A DNA stretch of 64,000 bases from Pengzhenrongella frigida (GTDB lineage: Bacteria > Actinomycetota > Actinomycetes > Actinomycetales > Cellulomonadaceae). This document shows, in pieces, positions 46,022 to 54,415 of this stretch (position 1 is the first letter of the stretch; every line of letters starts with the position of its first letter). The notes below the pieces were generated by a model, which was not told the DNA's origin, made no database searches, and saw only the letters and a program-made list of their open reading frames with translations. Made by a program: the position numbers and the translations under genes. Where the stretch lies: contig NZ_SDWW01000023.1 in the NCBI RefSeq assembly GCF_004168625.1, positions 1-64,000 of the forward strand, written 5' to 3'.

Positions 46022-46884
46022 AGATCGTCGAGATTCGACCTGATGACCTTGAATTAAGCCCCGACTTTGCTCGTTCGACAAGCGCCCGGTCGTTCGCGGA
46101 CCGTCTGCGCTCATCGATCGACGCAATAGGCCTCACCGAGCCCCTCAAAGCAGTTGAGAAACCCTCGGGTGGGTACCTCGTGATCGATGGGGTCTTGCGG
46201 CTTCAAGCGATGAGAACAATTCGGTTGCGCGATCCTCTGAGATTTCCGACGGTTCCTGTTTATCTCCTTGATTACTCGAAGCGGTTCGAGATTCGGTTCC
46301 AATCTGACATCTATCAGGATCTACTTCCGAGCCAACTGGCCACGCTCGTAGAGCACTTGCATCGAACCGAGGGTATTCGCAAAGTTGAAATAGCGCGCTT
46401 CATCGGTGTTTCCCCGGCTACGCTCCGAAACTACACTGGGCTTTGGCGCTTGCTTGACCGTGGCGGACTTTTCGCACGAATCGTGGAGCTAATGGATTTT
46501 GGAGTGCTTCCTGCCTCCAACCCCTACGCCTGGCTTCGCCTCACTGAGACTGGCCTCGATCGGGCCCTCAGGACCCATTTCTCTAACGGCCAAGAACCCG
46601 ACGCTTGGGTCGATGACGTTATCCACGACGTGCGGCTAGGCCGAAGCGTGCGGTATCAACTCAAAGACGCCGAAACCGCCACGGCGTCCTTGCCCCCGGA
46701 ATGTTATCGCGTCGGTGAAGACGTTCGTGCGATAAAGCGGGATTTGGGGCTTCGGCGCGCTGCAGACCGCGCAGTACTTGAGGACCTCCGGGAAGTGAGG
46801 GGGAAGCTTGTTCAGGTCTCCCAAAACTCGCGAGAACCTGTTCTCAGAATTGCCGCCATAGCACTCTCGGAGTACGTCGGATGA
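46018..46884 (+). CDS. ParB-like protein 2 (module B)
   Basis: This 288-aa protein is related in layout to the preceding one: EIRPDDLELSPDF, RSSIDAIGLTEPLKAVE, YLVIDGVLRLQAMRTIR. A helix-turn-helix follows (IRKVEIARFIGVSPATLRNY) and then a different C-terminal half. It diverges strongly from copy one. Start and stop both overlap neighbours by four bases (ATGA), so ParB1-ParB2-methyltransferase is a tightly coupled unit. The two may form a heteromeric DNA-recognition complex; this is inference. Confidence 0.78.
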   Translation: MKIVEIRPDDLELSPDFARSTSARSFADRLRSSIDAIGLTEPLKAVEKPSGGYLVIDGVLRLQAMRTIRLRDPLRFPTVPVYLLDYSKRFEIRFQSDIYQDLLPSQLATLVEHLHRTEGIRKVEIARFIGVSPATLRNYTGLWRLLDRGGLFARIVELMDFGVLPASNPYAWLRLTETGLDRALRTHFSNGQEPDAWVDDVIHDVRLGRSVRYQLKDAETATASLPPECYRVGEDVRAIKRDLGLRRAADRAVLEDLREVRGKLVQVSQNSREPVLRIAAIALSEYVG

Positions 46885-48239
46885 CCAGCGAAACTGATTG
46901 GTCGCAAGAGGCATATTTCGAGTCTCCGGAACCTGAGTCGCTAGATGGTGGCACAACTTCGAATGGAGATCTTTGGCATACAGTGAGCTCTCGCTGGGGG
47001 CACGCAATGCACTCCATGTGCTCATACTATGGGATGTTTCCGGCGAAAGTTGCCCACTACTTCATTCAGCGATACTCCGTCCCTGGGGACCTTGTTGTTG
47101 ATCCATTCAGTGGACGAGGTACTACGGCACTACAAGCAAGAGCACATGGTCGTCGAGCGCTCTGCAACGACCTGAGCCCTCTTGCGTACGTTCTCTCGAG
47201 CGCAAAAGTTGCCCCGCCGACGTGGCGCCTCGTCAACGCATACGTGGACGAACTCGAACGAGAATTCCGGTTGTCCGCCTACAGAAATGTTGACGTTTCG
47301 GCCGACATCGCGATGCTTTACCACGACAACTCGCTTAAGCAACTTGTCTACTTGCGAGAACGCCTCCTGAGCACTCCGATTAAAGAGTGGTCAGCGAATG
47401 AGTTTATGGTTGCCGGTGCCCTGGCCGGAATCATGCATGGCGGATGGCGCCGCGATGGAACCTCCCAGTACCTTAGTATCAGCATGCCCAATACCTTTAG
47501 CATGTCACCGACTTACGTGGCCAAGTTCATTGCAGACAATGGGCTTGAGAAACTCGACCAAGATGTCTTCGATCGGTTAAGAGACAAACTTGCGCGCCTC
47601 TACCTTGATGATTACTCCGGGGAAAGTGGCGCGGCCTTCCATCAGGATGCAGTTGAGATGCTAACTGGGTCCGAATCCATCCGCGGCAAGGTTGATCTCA
47701 TCGTGACTTCGCCTCCATACCTAGGAGTCGTGAACTACGGTGCGTCGAACTGGATCCGCCTCTGGCTTCTAGGTATCGACGAGGTCTCCAGGGATCAGGG
47801 AGCCGGCCGCAAACAACTCGATGCAGCCCTTGACCACGGACACAACTACACCAACTACCGAGACTTCATGTCACGGACCCTCCACGGTGTCGAGCGCTCA
47901 CTGAAGCGTGACGGCGTCGCAGTCCTCGTAATTGGGGACGTCGCAGAACCGGGAAAGCGACCAGTGCCGCTTGCCGCAAAGTTGTGGAATGACGTGAAGG
48001 CTGACACTGGTCTCCGCCTCCTCGAGATTGTCGAGGATGATCTCCCCACACAAAAAAAGGTAAGCCGGATCTGGGGCGAAACCAAAGGGCAGGCAACCAA
48101 CCGTGATTGTGCCCTCATCCTCACCCACGCTGGCGGTGACCCGGATCTAAGTAGAACGGCGATCGATTGGTCCGAGCCGTACCACGACGGCGGGCCCGAC
48201 GCCGCGCACGACCGCCTTCGCCGTAGCCGTACGAGGTGA
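46881..48239 (+). CDS. DNA methyltransferase, motif I before TSPPY (module B)
   Basis: This 452-aa adenine-N6 or cytosine-N4 methyltransferase has SAM motif DPFSGRGTT at residues 74-82 and catalytic TSPPY at 276-280, about 200 residues later. In the common beta class, TSPPY comes first and DPFxGxGTT last, so the order here is permuted. LVVDPFSGRGTTALQARAHG, CNDLSPLAY and AVLVIGDV support the fold. The start overlaps ParB2 and the end overlaps the DUF1643-like gene. It probably protects host DNA against the nuclease of the same operon. Confidence 0.85.
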   Translation: MTSETDWSQEAYFESPEPESLDGGTTSNGDLWHTVSSRWGHAMHSMCSYYGMFPAKVAHYFIQRYSVPGDLVVDPFSGRGTTALQARAHGRRALCNDLSPLAYVLSSAKVAPPTWRLVNAYVDELEREFRLSAYRNVDVSADIAMLYHDNSLKQLVYLRERLLSTPIKEWSANEFMVAGALAGIMHGGWRRDGTSQYLSISMPNTFSMSPTYVAKFIADNGLEKLDQDVFDRLRDKLARLYLDDYSGESGAAFHQDAVEMLTGSESIRGKVDLIVTSPPYLGVVNYGASNWIRLWLLGIDEVSRDQGAGRKQLDAALDHGHNYTNYRDFMSRTLHGVERSLKRDGVAVLVIGDVAEPGKRPVPLAAKLWNDVKADTGLRLLEIVEDDLPTQKKVSRIWGETKGQATNRDCALILTHAGGDPDLSRTAIDWSEPYHDGGPDAAHDRLRRSRTR

Positions 48240-48781
48240 AATTGGTGCCGGCTGAGAGTCGCGCAGAGAAGACTCTCCGCGCCCCGGCTCAACTAGCAGT
48301 AGTCTGCCTAAATCCCCCCAGCACCACCACGGGAAATCGCACCCTCGGTGCGGTAGGCCGGCTCGCCGATGGTCTCGGAATCAACGCTAGCCTCACGATC
48401 AACCTGCTTGATGTCCCATCGCGCTCGTTCGACGACTTTCCAGCTGTAGGGGATGATGAGCGCCCTTGGGCTTCATCTCGCAAAGACCTTCGGTCTTCGC
48501 TGTCGACGTTCTGTCCACAGCGGGACATTATCGTCGCAGCGTGGGGTCTCTCACAATTCCGAGGTCCGTCGCGTGCTCTCCTTGTCGGTCAAATCCAATG
48601 GCTGATCGGTTTCCTCGGGTCTCAAGGCTGGACAGAGTTGCACACGTTCGGCGGGCGTCCCCGACATCCGTCACGTTGGCATCAGTTCGTAAGCGACAAG
48701 CACGGAAGATTCCCGGAGTGCGAGCCGACCGCGAGGTACGCTGCAGCTCTGGTACCTGGGCCACTCGCGGACCTCCTGTGA
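48236..48781 (+). CDS. DUF1643-like protein (module B)
   Basis: This 181-aa protein has LAVVCLNPPSTTTGNRTLGAVG near the start, then INLLDVPSRSFDDFP, IIVAAWGLSQFRGPSRALLV and LHTFGGRPRHPSRW. This is the layout of DUF1643 proteins ('LNPS.A....D.T...', 'N...', 'WG'). DUF1643 genes often sit in phage and mobile-element modification loci; activity is unknown. The GTG at 48236 overlaps the methyltransferase stop (GTGA). Confidence 0.75.
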   Translation: MKLVPAESRAEKTLRAPAQLAVVCLNPPSTTTGNRTLGAVGRLADGLGINASLTINLLDVPSRSFDDFPAVGDDERPWASSRKDLRSSLSTFCPQRDIIVAAWGLSQFRGPSRALLVGQIQWLIGFLGSQGWTELHTFGGRPRHPSRWHQFVSDKHGRFPECEPTARYAAALVPGPLADLL

Positions 48782-48845
48782 GTCGGCGCGCGCTGCCGCT
48801 AGCGCCGTAAACGCCACTGTTGACTCGGACTGTGGGTGGTTGAGG

Positions 48846-49643
48846 ATGTCGACTCTTTCGGAACTCGTTGAGGCGTTAGACCGTGAGGGCGCTCCTGCCC
48901 GGCACGAACGCTCGAATATTGTTCTGGCAAAATACGGCGACGCGCCGAATATCTTCGACCTTCTGTGGTGTTTCGCTGGGGGGCACGTATTCGTGCGCGC
49001 AGAAACTCGCGGCGTGAAACCCTTCGAATGCGACCGACACTTCGTTCATAGATCTACGACACGTACAGGAACATCATTGCGGCCCATTGTCTCACACCCG
49101 ATATCAGTGACTCCCGCCGAAGTTGTAGGTCTTTTTCCACGTGCTGAAGTGGTTTCGTCCCCGAACGGCGGTGGCTATATTTCGGTTCGCTTTGCACATG
49201 ATGCCGTCACTGTTCCTGGTGTTGTTCGAGATGTAGTCAATGCGGTTGTCGCAGGCGTGCCGGCACTAGCCGACAAAGTTACTCCAGCAGGAGGAGTCAA
49301 TAGGCTTCTCCTCCGAGAGGCAATCGAGCCAATTCTGAGGGCGAACGGTTTGGGATCAGGAATCCCTTCGGGGAGTTTTGCCGAATGGGAAATCGATTAC
49401 GTGAGCTTGGATCGGGCGCTGGCAGTGAGTATCCAAACTGGACGCGCCGCCGCGAATAACTCTGCTCTGCTTGCTCTTCTCGCGGCATCTGCATTACCCG
49501 AGGTCGAGTGGGTTCTCGTGGTGCTTCCGCACAGATACAAAGGAGCTAACACATTCGATGCGGTGGCCAATCAGTTTCAGTCCCTGACAGCCGCACATGG
49601 AATAGACCTTTCACTTCAGGGTGCGTTTATTGTGGGTTTTTAG
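48846..49643 (+). CDS. Candidate restriction endonuclease (module B)
   Basis: This 265-aa protein has no recognised family. Its C-terminal half (SGSFAEWEIDYVSLDRALAV, then IQTGRA, followed by EVEWVLVVLPHRYKG) resembles a PD-(D/E)xK nuclease core: an acidic residue ahead of a beta strand, a second acidic plus xQ/K motif, then a conserved strand. Coming last behind a methyltransferase supports a restriction role. The ATG at 48846 has a GAGG site nearby; it lies 64 bp after the DUF1643-like gene. The assignment is tentative. Confidence 0.55.
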   Translation: MSTLSELVEALDREGAPARHERSNIVLAKYGDAPNIFDLLWCFAGGHVFVRAETRGVKPFECDRHFVHRSTTRTGTSLRPIVSHPISVTPAEVVGLFPRAEVVSSPNGGGYISVRFAHDAVTVPGVVRDVVNAVVAGVPALADKVTPAGGVNRLLLREAIEPILRANGLGSGIPSGSFAEWEIDYVSLDRALAVSIQTGRAAANNSALLALLAASALPEVEWVLVVLPHRYKGANTFDAVANQFQSLTAAHGIDLSLQGAFIVGF

Positions 49644-50017
49644 GATGGTTTTTCTTGCTCCGCGTAGCGACTGAGTTCGACGATAATTTTTGCGCTTTAT
49701 TTGGTCCATTAGGACGATTGCACTGGCTGCAACGAATCTTTCACGCAAACAAGCTCTTTCTTGGCCTTAATAGCGGTTACCCCATTTTTCGGTGAAGTGC
49801 CTGACGGCAGTGCAAGCCGTTACTTTACTTATTGATCGGTTGCGGCGATGTCACCGGGTGCATCGTCTATCCTGACTCGGATTCACCAGGCGATATCAAG
49901 TAGTTGCCCCGTGCCGGGGCTACTAGAGATTCAGGCAGACCCAAGGTGAAAGCCGGTATCAATCCGATTCTTCGCCGCTGAAACTCTCGTCGCGCATCTG
50001 GTCGACGATCTGCAATT
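49644..50017. other. AT-richer intergenic region with a terminator-like hairpin
   Basis: 374 bp lie between convergent cargo and transfer operons. A hairpin with stem GCCCCG/CGGGGC (49,906-49,920) and outer GTA/TAC pairs lies near the transfer-operon side and may end either transcript. No ORF with a ribosome binding site is seen. The strikingly lower G+C marks the right edge of the cargo insertion. Confidence 0.55.
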
Positions 50018-50632
50018 TCATCCTGCCGATGCTGAGACGTTTGCAGTCCCGCGAGGCTCGACGAAGGTGCCGATGTCGGCGCCGTAGGTCGTAGCTCGGT
50101 CTTGACGGGAGTCCTCGCTCTGATGGCGGGTATGCCGCCCCTGCGCGGGCCACGGCTGGTGGCCGCCGTCCTGGCAATGCTGACGAAGCCGCTGCCGCAT
50201 CCGGTCAACGAATGAGGGCAGCGCATATCGGTGCCACTCTTCAAGGGCGTCGGCGGTCAGGGCAAGGCCGGAGCGACGGCGTAGGTCCGCAATGACCGCG
50301 AGGTCGTGAACCAGGTGGGGGTGGCGTGGCCAGCAGGTCGGAATCATTGCGTCGGCGTCCCACGCGTACTCGTGGTTGAGCCAGGCAACAACCTGCTCGA
50401 GCCACTGCCAGAGCTCAGCGCGCAACTGCGGGTCGACGCAGGTGGCCGGGTCCCAGGGGCGGGCCAGCAGGCGGGGATCCCCCAAAGCGTTCCGCTGCTG
50501 GAGCGTCCCGCCACCTCCGGCAAGGTCGAGTTCGGCATAAGCGTGCTCCACCCGACGGCCCACCTGGGGGAAGGCACTAACCATGGCTTGAGGCGCTCGG
50601 CTCGGCGCAGTATTGGACGCCTCGTCACTCAC
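50018..50632 (-). CDS. Trp-rich hypothetical protein, transfer operon (204 aa)
   Basis: The middle part (RAELWQWLEQVVAWLNHEYA, IPTCWPRHPHLVHDLAVIAD, LTADALEEWHRYALPSFVDR) is a Trp/His-rich helical pattern seen in DUF4913-like proteins next to coupling proteins in actinobacterial elements. The start overlaps the coupling-protein stop by four bases. It is the last gene of the leftward transfer operon. Function unknown. Confidence 0.7.
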   Translation of the reverse strand: MSDEASNTAPSRAPQAMVSAFPQVGRRVEHAYAELDLAGGGGTLQQRNALGDPRLLARPWDPATCVDPQLRAELWQWLEQVVAWLNHEYAWDADAMIPTCWPRHPHLVHDLAVIADLRRRSGLALTADALEEWHRYALPSFVDRMRQRLRQHCQDGGHQPWPAQGRHTRHQSEDSRQDRATTYGADIGTFVEPRGTANVSASAG

Positions 50633-52095
50633 TGTCGAGTGTCCCCAGACCCATCAACGAGGCCGCTGCGTCGAGCCTGGGTGAGCGCCGCGAAGGCGCG
50701 GACCTCAGGAGTGATCTGGTCCCGGTGGCGGGCGGCTAGTTCCGCGCGCAGGGTGGCCTTGCCCGCAAGTAGTTTCCTGCCCACCTTGCCTTCGATACAC
50801 CGGTGCAACTGGGCGATGATCGGCGCACCGTTCTCCGCCAGCACCAGGGCCTGGCCCTCTTTGAGTTGACGGACCTCCGCCGGGGCGAGGATGGCGATGT
50901 CCTCCCCGGACGTCTGTCGGCCGCCCATGCGTCCGCCGTTCCAGCTCGTGCGCGCGACTCGTACCTGGCCGAGCAGGTCAGAAATCTCCTTGTTGAAGGA
51001 AACGTCCTTGGAGCCACCAAACACGATCAGGTTGTTGGTCAACCCGAGCAGGGTGCGGGCCTCCTGCTCACCGAAGACCGCAGCCAACTGAGGCCAGGCT
51101 TGGGCTGCCCAGATGAAGCTGATGCCGAGGGCGCGCTCGTTGGCCATGCGGGTCCGCAGGCTCGGTAGCGGTGCCGTTGAGGGCAACTCGTCTAGCACGG
51201 CGTGGAGCGGCGGGCACAGGCGCCCCCACGGGCTGGCGTTGGCCACCTCGAGAGCAGTGTCGAGAACATGCTCGGCAAAGGCCGTCATCAGCGGGGATGC
51301 GGAAGCGTAGGGATCCTCCCGCCCCAGTAGGTAGATCGTGCCGCGTGCAGCGATGACGTCTGCGATGGCCGTGGACGGGCGACCGGGGCCCGGCACGCAC
51401 CGGTGACGGATCTCATCTTGGAAGAACAAGGACATCGCTTGTTGGACGGTGGTGACGGTATTGCCGGCGGTGCGATCGTCGCCGTGCAGGGCGCCGTGCA
51501 GCAGGCCATCCCAGAAGGACGCGGCGTGGGGATGCTCCCGCAGGATCTCTGTCGCCTGAGTGGCTGCCATGGGCCGGGCTACCCAGCGCAACACGTCGTT
51601 GAGGCTGCCGCCGGTGAGCGCCGCGGCGTGGAAGAAGCCCTGGAGGACCTTCGCAGCCTCGGCGGCGTAGAAGCGGGCGGCGGCGTCGCCGTGGCCGCCC
51701 GCCACCGCGCCCTTGACCGTCCCGGCAGTGAACGCCTTGGCGCGTCGCTCGGCCACGAGCGGGTCGACGCAACCTCGAATCGGGTCCCAGACCACCTCCG
51801 GGAGGCCTGGCACGAGGCCGAACGGGTCAAGGACCACGCATGGGCGGCCGCCGGTGGACCGCGGACTGAAAGACAGCAACAGGTCGTCAACCTTCGTCAG
51901 GGTCACCATCGCGGCCCCGGGCGCGTCGAGGAGCGCGGGAACGAGCAGGTCCAGGGTCTTGCCCGAGCCCTGCGGGCCGATCACGCCAGCGGTGCGGTCC
52001 CACGGCACCCACAGCTCGCCGCCGCGAGGCTCTGTCGCCCGGCCGAGTTTCCAGCCGACGTCGGCCGGCCGCAGATGCCGCAGGCCGCGGGTCAT
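50629..52095 (-). CDS. VirD4/TraG-type conjugative coupling protein
   Basis: This 488-aa ATPase couples the relaxosome to the secretion channel. It has Walker A GPQGSGKTLDLL (K46), Walker B CPPLHAVLDELPSTAPLP, SFIWAAQAWPQL and RTLLGLTNNLIVFGGS. It lacks N-terminal membrane helices; the small membrane protein encoded just upstream probably supplies them. The ATG at 52095 overlaps that gene's stop (ATGA); the frame upstream is a shadow. Confidence 0.88.
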   Translation of the reverse strand: MTRGLRHLRPADVGWKLGRATEPRGGELWVPWDRTAGVIGPQGSGKTLDLLVPALLDAPGAAMVTLTKVDDLLLSFSPRSTGGRPCVVLDPFGLVPGLPEVVWDPIRGCVDPLVAERRAKAFTAGTVKGAVAGGHGDAAARFYAAEAAKVLQGFFHAAALTGGSLNDVLRWVARPMAATQATEILREHPHAASFWDGLLHGALHGDDRTAGNTVTTVQQAMSLFFQDEIRHRCVPGPGRPSTAIADVIAARGTIYLLGREDPYASASPLMTAFAEHVLDTALEVANASPWGRLCPPLHAVLDELPSTAPLPSLRTRMANERALGISFIWAAQAWPQLAAVFGEQEARTLLGLTNNLIVFGGSKDVSFNKEISDLLGQVRVARTSWNGGRMGGRQTSGEDIAILAPAEVRQLKEGQALVLAENGAPIIAQLHRCIEGKVGRKLLAGKATLRAELAARHRDQITPEVRAFAALTQARRSGLVDGSGDTRQ

Positions 52096-52550
52096 CGCCG
52101 ACCGCCCTGATGAGCGCCATAGAGGTCTGGGCGGATCACCTTGGCATGGTGGCGCAGCCGTGTTCGGCCGAGCAGCGCCTCGGCCTGCGCGGCGGTCGCC
52201 ATGCCTCGCAGGCGAGCGGGTCCCCAGCGGTCGAGCCCGAACTTCACCGCCCATCCGATCGCCACGAGGACGAGCAGTTCCACGATGCCGACGCACGTCC
52301 ACAACACCTCAACTGACGCCGGGCGGATTGCGGCGGGCAAGCCCGCCTCGGCATGCCCGCCGAGCAGCGGACCCAATGTGGTGAACAACGCTACGCGGTC
52401 GACGAACACCCATCCGTTGCCGGCGACAAGGTTCGCGAGCGACCGCCCGGTCTGCAGGCCCAGGATGACGGCCAGCAGCACTGCCAGCAGGGTCCCGACC
52501 GGGATCTCCCAGGTGAATGGGTAAGGCGTCGTGCGACGTGATCGTTGCAT
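52092..52550 (-). CDS. Membrane partner of the coupling protein (152 aa)
   Basis: Two to three membrane helices (WEIPVGTLLAVLLAVILGLQ, SVEVLWTCVGIVELLVLVAI) are followed by a soluble tail with ATAAQAEALLGRTRLRHHAK and RPDLYG, similar to the start of full-length VirD4-like proteins. VirD4 has therefore apparently been split into membrane and ATPase genes. GGAGGTGGCAC precedes the ATG; the leader contains GGCCTTCGGAAGGC. Confidence 0.75.
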   Translation of the reverse strand: MQRSRRTTPYPFTWEIPVGTLLAVLLAVILGLQTGRSLANLVAGNGWVFVDRVALFTTLGPLLGGHAEAGLPAAIRPASVEVLWTCVGIVELLVLVAIGWAVKFGLDRWGPARLRGMATAAQAEALLGRTRLRHHAKVIRPDLYGAHQGGRR

Positions 52551-52797
52551 GTGCCACCTCCGCCTTCCGAAGGCCGCACAGGGGCGGTCCGTGCTCACAC
52601 GGCACTGGAGTGGGCACCCCGCTCTTCTTGCTCAGTCGCTCCGGTCCTGGCAGCGCAGGACCGGTTCAAAATCACGGCAGCCGAAGAACACCCCCCGGAC
52701 CACGACGGCAGGGCGCACGACGATGGGCGAAGGCTGGCAGAACGACAAGATTCCCGACGCCCTCAGCAAGCGGATTCGAGGGGAAGACGAGGACGAT

Positions 52798-53184
52798 TCA
52801 TTTCGAATCCCACGCATCCGTTTGGACTGGCTTCCAGTCCTTGCGGAAGTCGCGGTGGTCTGTGTGTGCCTGGGCCAACTGCCAGAGCACCTTGTAGCCG
52901 TACTCGGCCACCGCAATGGCTTGAGCAGCGTCAGGACCAGGGCGCAACCGTTCGGCGTCGGATGCGATCACGGCATGATCGAAGAGTTCGATGACGCGCC
53001 GCGTCGCCTCACACTCGGCGAGCGCCCGTGTCGGATCCCATCGAACGATGTGATCCGACAGTTCGGCGTAGGGAGACGAGAAGAGCGCGCCGGCCTCGAT
53101 GCCTGAGGTGATGACGGCGGCAGCACGTGCCAACTGCGCATCTTCTTCGACGCGAGAGAGAAGGAAGTCAGAGAGGGAGACCAT
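52798..53184 (-). CDS. DUF6221-like protein
   Basis: This 128-aa protein has MVSLSDFLLSRVEEDAQLAR at the start, HIVRWDPTRALAECEATRRV in the middle, and ends in WQLAQAHTDHRDFRKDW, the layout of DUF6221 proteins. These occur in many actinomycete genomes and phages without known role. Start is the second Met (53184). It is leftward but separated from the neighbours by 136 and 247 bp of sequence without other genes. Confidence 0.75.
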   Translation of the reverse strand: MVSLSDFLLSRVEEDAQLARAAAVITSGIEAGALFSSPYAELSDHIVRWDPTRALAECEATRRVIELFDHAVIASDAERLRPGPDAAQAIAVAEYGYKVLWQLAQAHTDHRDFRKDWKPVQTDAWDSK

Positions 53185-53320
53185 GACGCCGATCATCGCA
53201 CCGGATTCTGGCGGCGCTGATTTGGACTCTGTGTAGAGCGACGGCGGCAGGTCCCCACGGGCCGTTCGTGTACGGGGTGAGGACCTGATATCCAGGGGGC
53301 AGGACGTGAGGTGGATGTAG

Positions 53321-54412
53321 TCACGTCACACCTGCTCCGACCCGCCAGATCGAGAAGAGGTTGTGCTCGGTCCAGTGGCCGTAGTCGTAGTGGCCGACCC
53401 GTGATCCGCCCGCCTCGATCGTGAGCCGCGCGGCCGGGTCGAAGACGATCATCACGTGGCCGACCCGGTTTGGGCCCAGGTAGCTGTCCGTGAAGATCAG
53501 GTCGCCGGGCCGCTCTTGGCCGAGCGAGACCTGGTAGCCGTGGCCCTGGGCCACCCAGTTCTGCTGGGCCGCAGCCGTACGCGGCAAGGTCACGCCGATC
53601 TGGGCGAACGCGGCGCGGGTGAACGACGAGCAGTCCCACGAGGTCGGCCCGTTGGCCCCGTAGACGTAGGGCTCGCCAAGCTGCGCAGTGGCGAACGCGA
53701 ACACAGTCGCGATCTGCTGGTTCGGGAGCGGGGGCAGGGCCGGGTTCCCCTGCCCGCCGATTCCGCAGTCGGACGGGTCGCCCGCGACCACTCCTCCCCC
53801 GTACGCCGCGGCGTAGTACAGGACGTCGTTCACGTACCAGTCGGCGTGGTTGTAGGCGAAGAGCGCGCGTCGCACGCCGGCGATGCCGGCGGTGACTCCT
53901 GAGGCGGTGAGGTAGTTCGCGGCGCTCATCACCGAGTCGGCGTCGTCGCGAATGTCGGCGCGCCCGTCGCCGGAGCCGTCAACGCCGTACCGGGCCCAGG
54001 TGGCGGGCATGAACTGCATGAGGCCCTGCGCGCCGGCCGAGCTCGTTGCGCGAGTCCGCCCGTGGGCGGTCTCTTCCATCCCGACTCCCGCGAGCAGGGT
54101 CCAGGGCAACTGGTATCGGTCGGCGGCGGCGAGGTAGTGCGCCTTGACGTCGTCGGGGATGGTCGCGGCCGGGTTACGCAGCGACGCGAGCCGAGGCGTC
54201 GCCGGTGCTGGCAGCTCGAAGCCGAGCCCACCCTCGCCGGCCGGATCGCCGTCGGCGATGACGACCGACTCGGCTGACGCTTCGTCGGGGACCACGCAGA
54301 GTGCCTGGACGGCTCCGCCGGAGACGGTGGACACGATCGCCGCCGCGCCCATCAGCATCAGCATGACCGGCAGGCAGAGGACCGCCGCGGCCCAAATCAC
54401 GGCCATCTTCAT
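53321..54412 (-). CDS. Lytic transglycosylase fused to NlpC/P60 (VirB1-like)
   Basis: This 363-aa cell-wall hydrolase opens peptidoglycan for the transfer channel. An N-terminal membrane segment (residues 5-28) is followed by an SLT-type domain with the catalytic Glu in GMEETAHGR and AQGLMQFMPATWARYG. Then comes an NlpC/P60 domain with Cys in WDCSSFTRAAF and His in RVGHVMIVFD. It lies four bases from the VirB4-like gene. Confidence 0.88.
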   Translation of the reverse strand: MKMAVIWAAAVLCLPVMLMLMGAAAIVSTVSGGAVQALCVVPDEASAESVVIADGDPAGEGGLGFELPAPATPRLASLRNPAATIPDDVKAHYLAAADRYQLPWTLLAGVGMEETAHGRTRATSSAGAQGLMQFMPATWARYGVDGSGDGRADIRDDADSVMSAANYLTASGVTAGIAGVRRALFAYNHADWYVNDVLYYAAAYGGGVVAGDPSDCGIGGQGNPALPPLPNQQIATVFAFATAQLGEPYVYGANGPTSWDCSSFTRAAFAQIGVTLPRTAAAQQNWVAQGHGYQVSLGQERPGDLIFTDSYLGPNRVGHVMIVFDPAARLTIEAGGSRVGHYDYGHWTEHNLFSIWRVGAGVT

Positions 54413-54415
54413 GCC

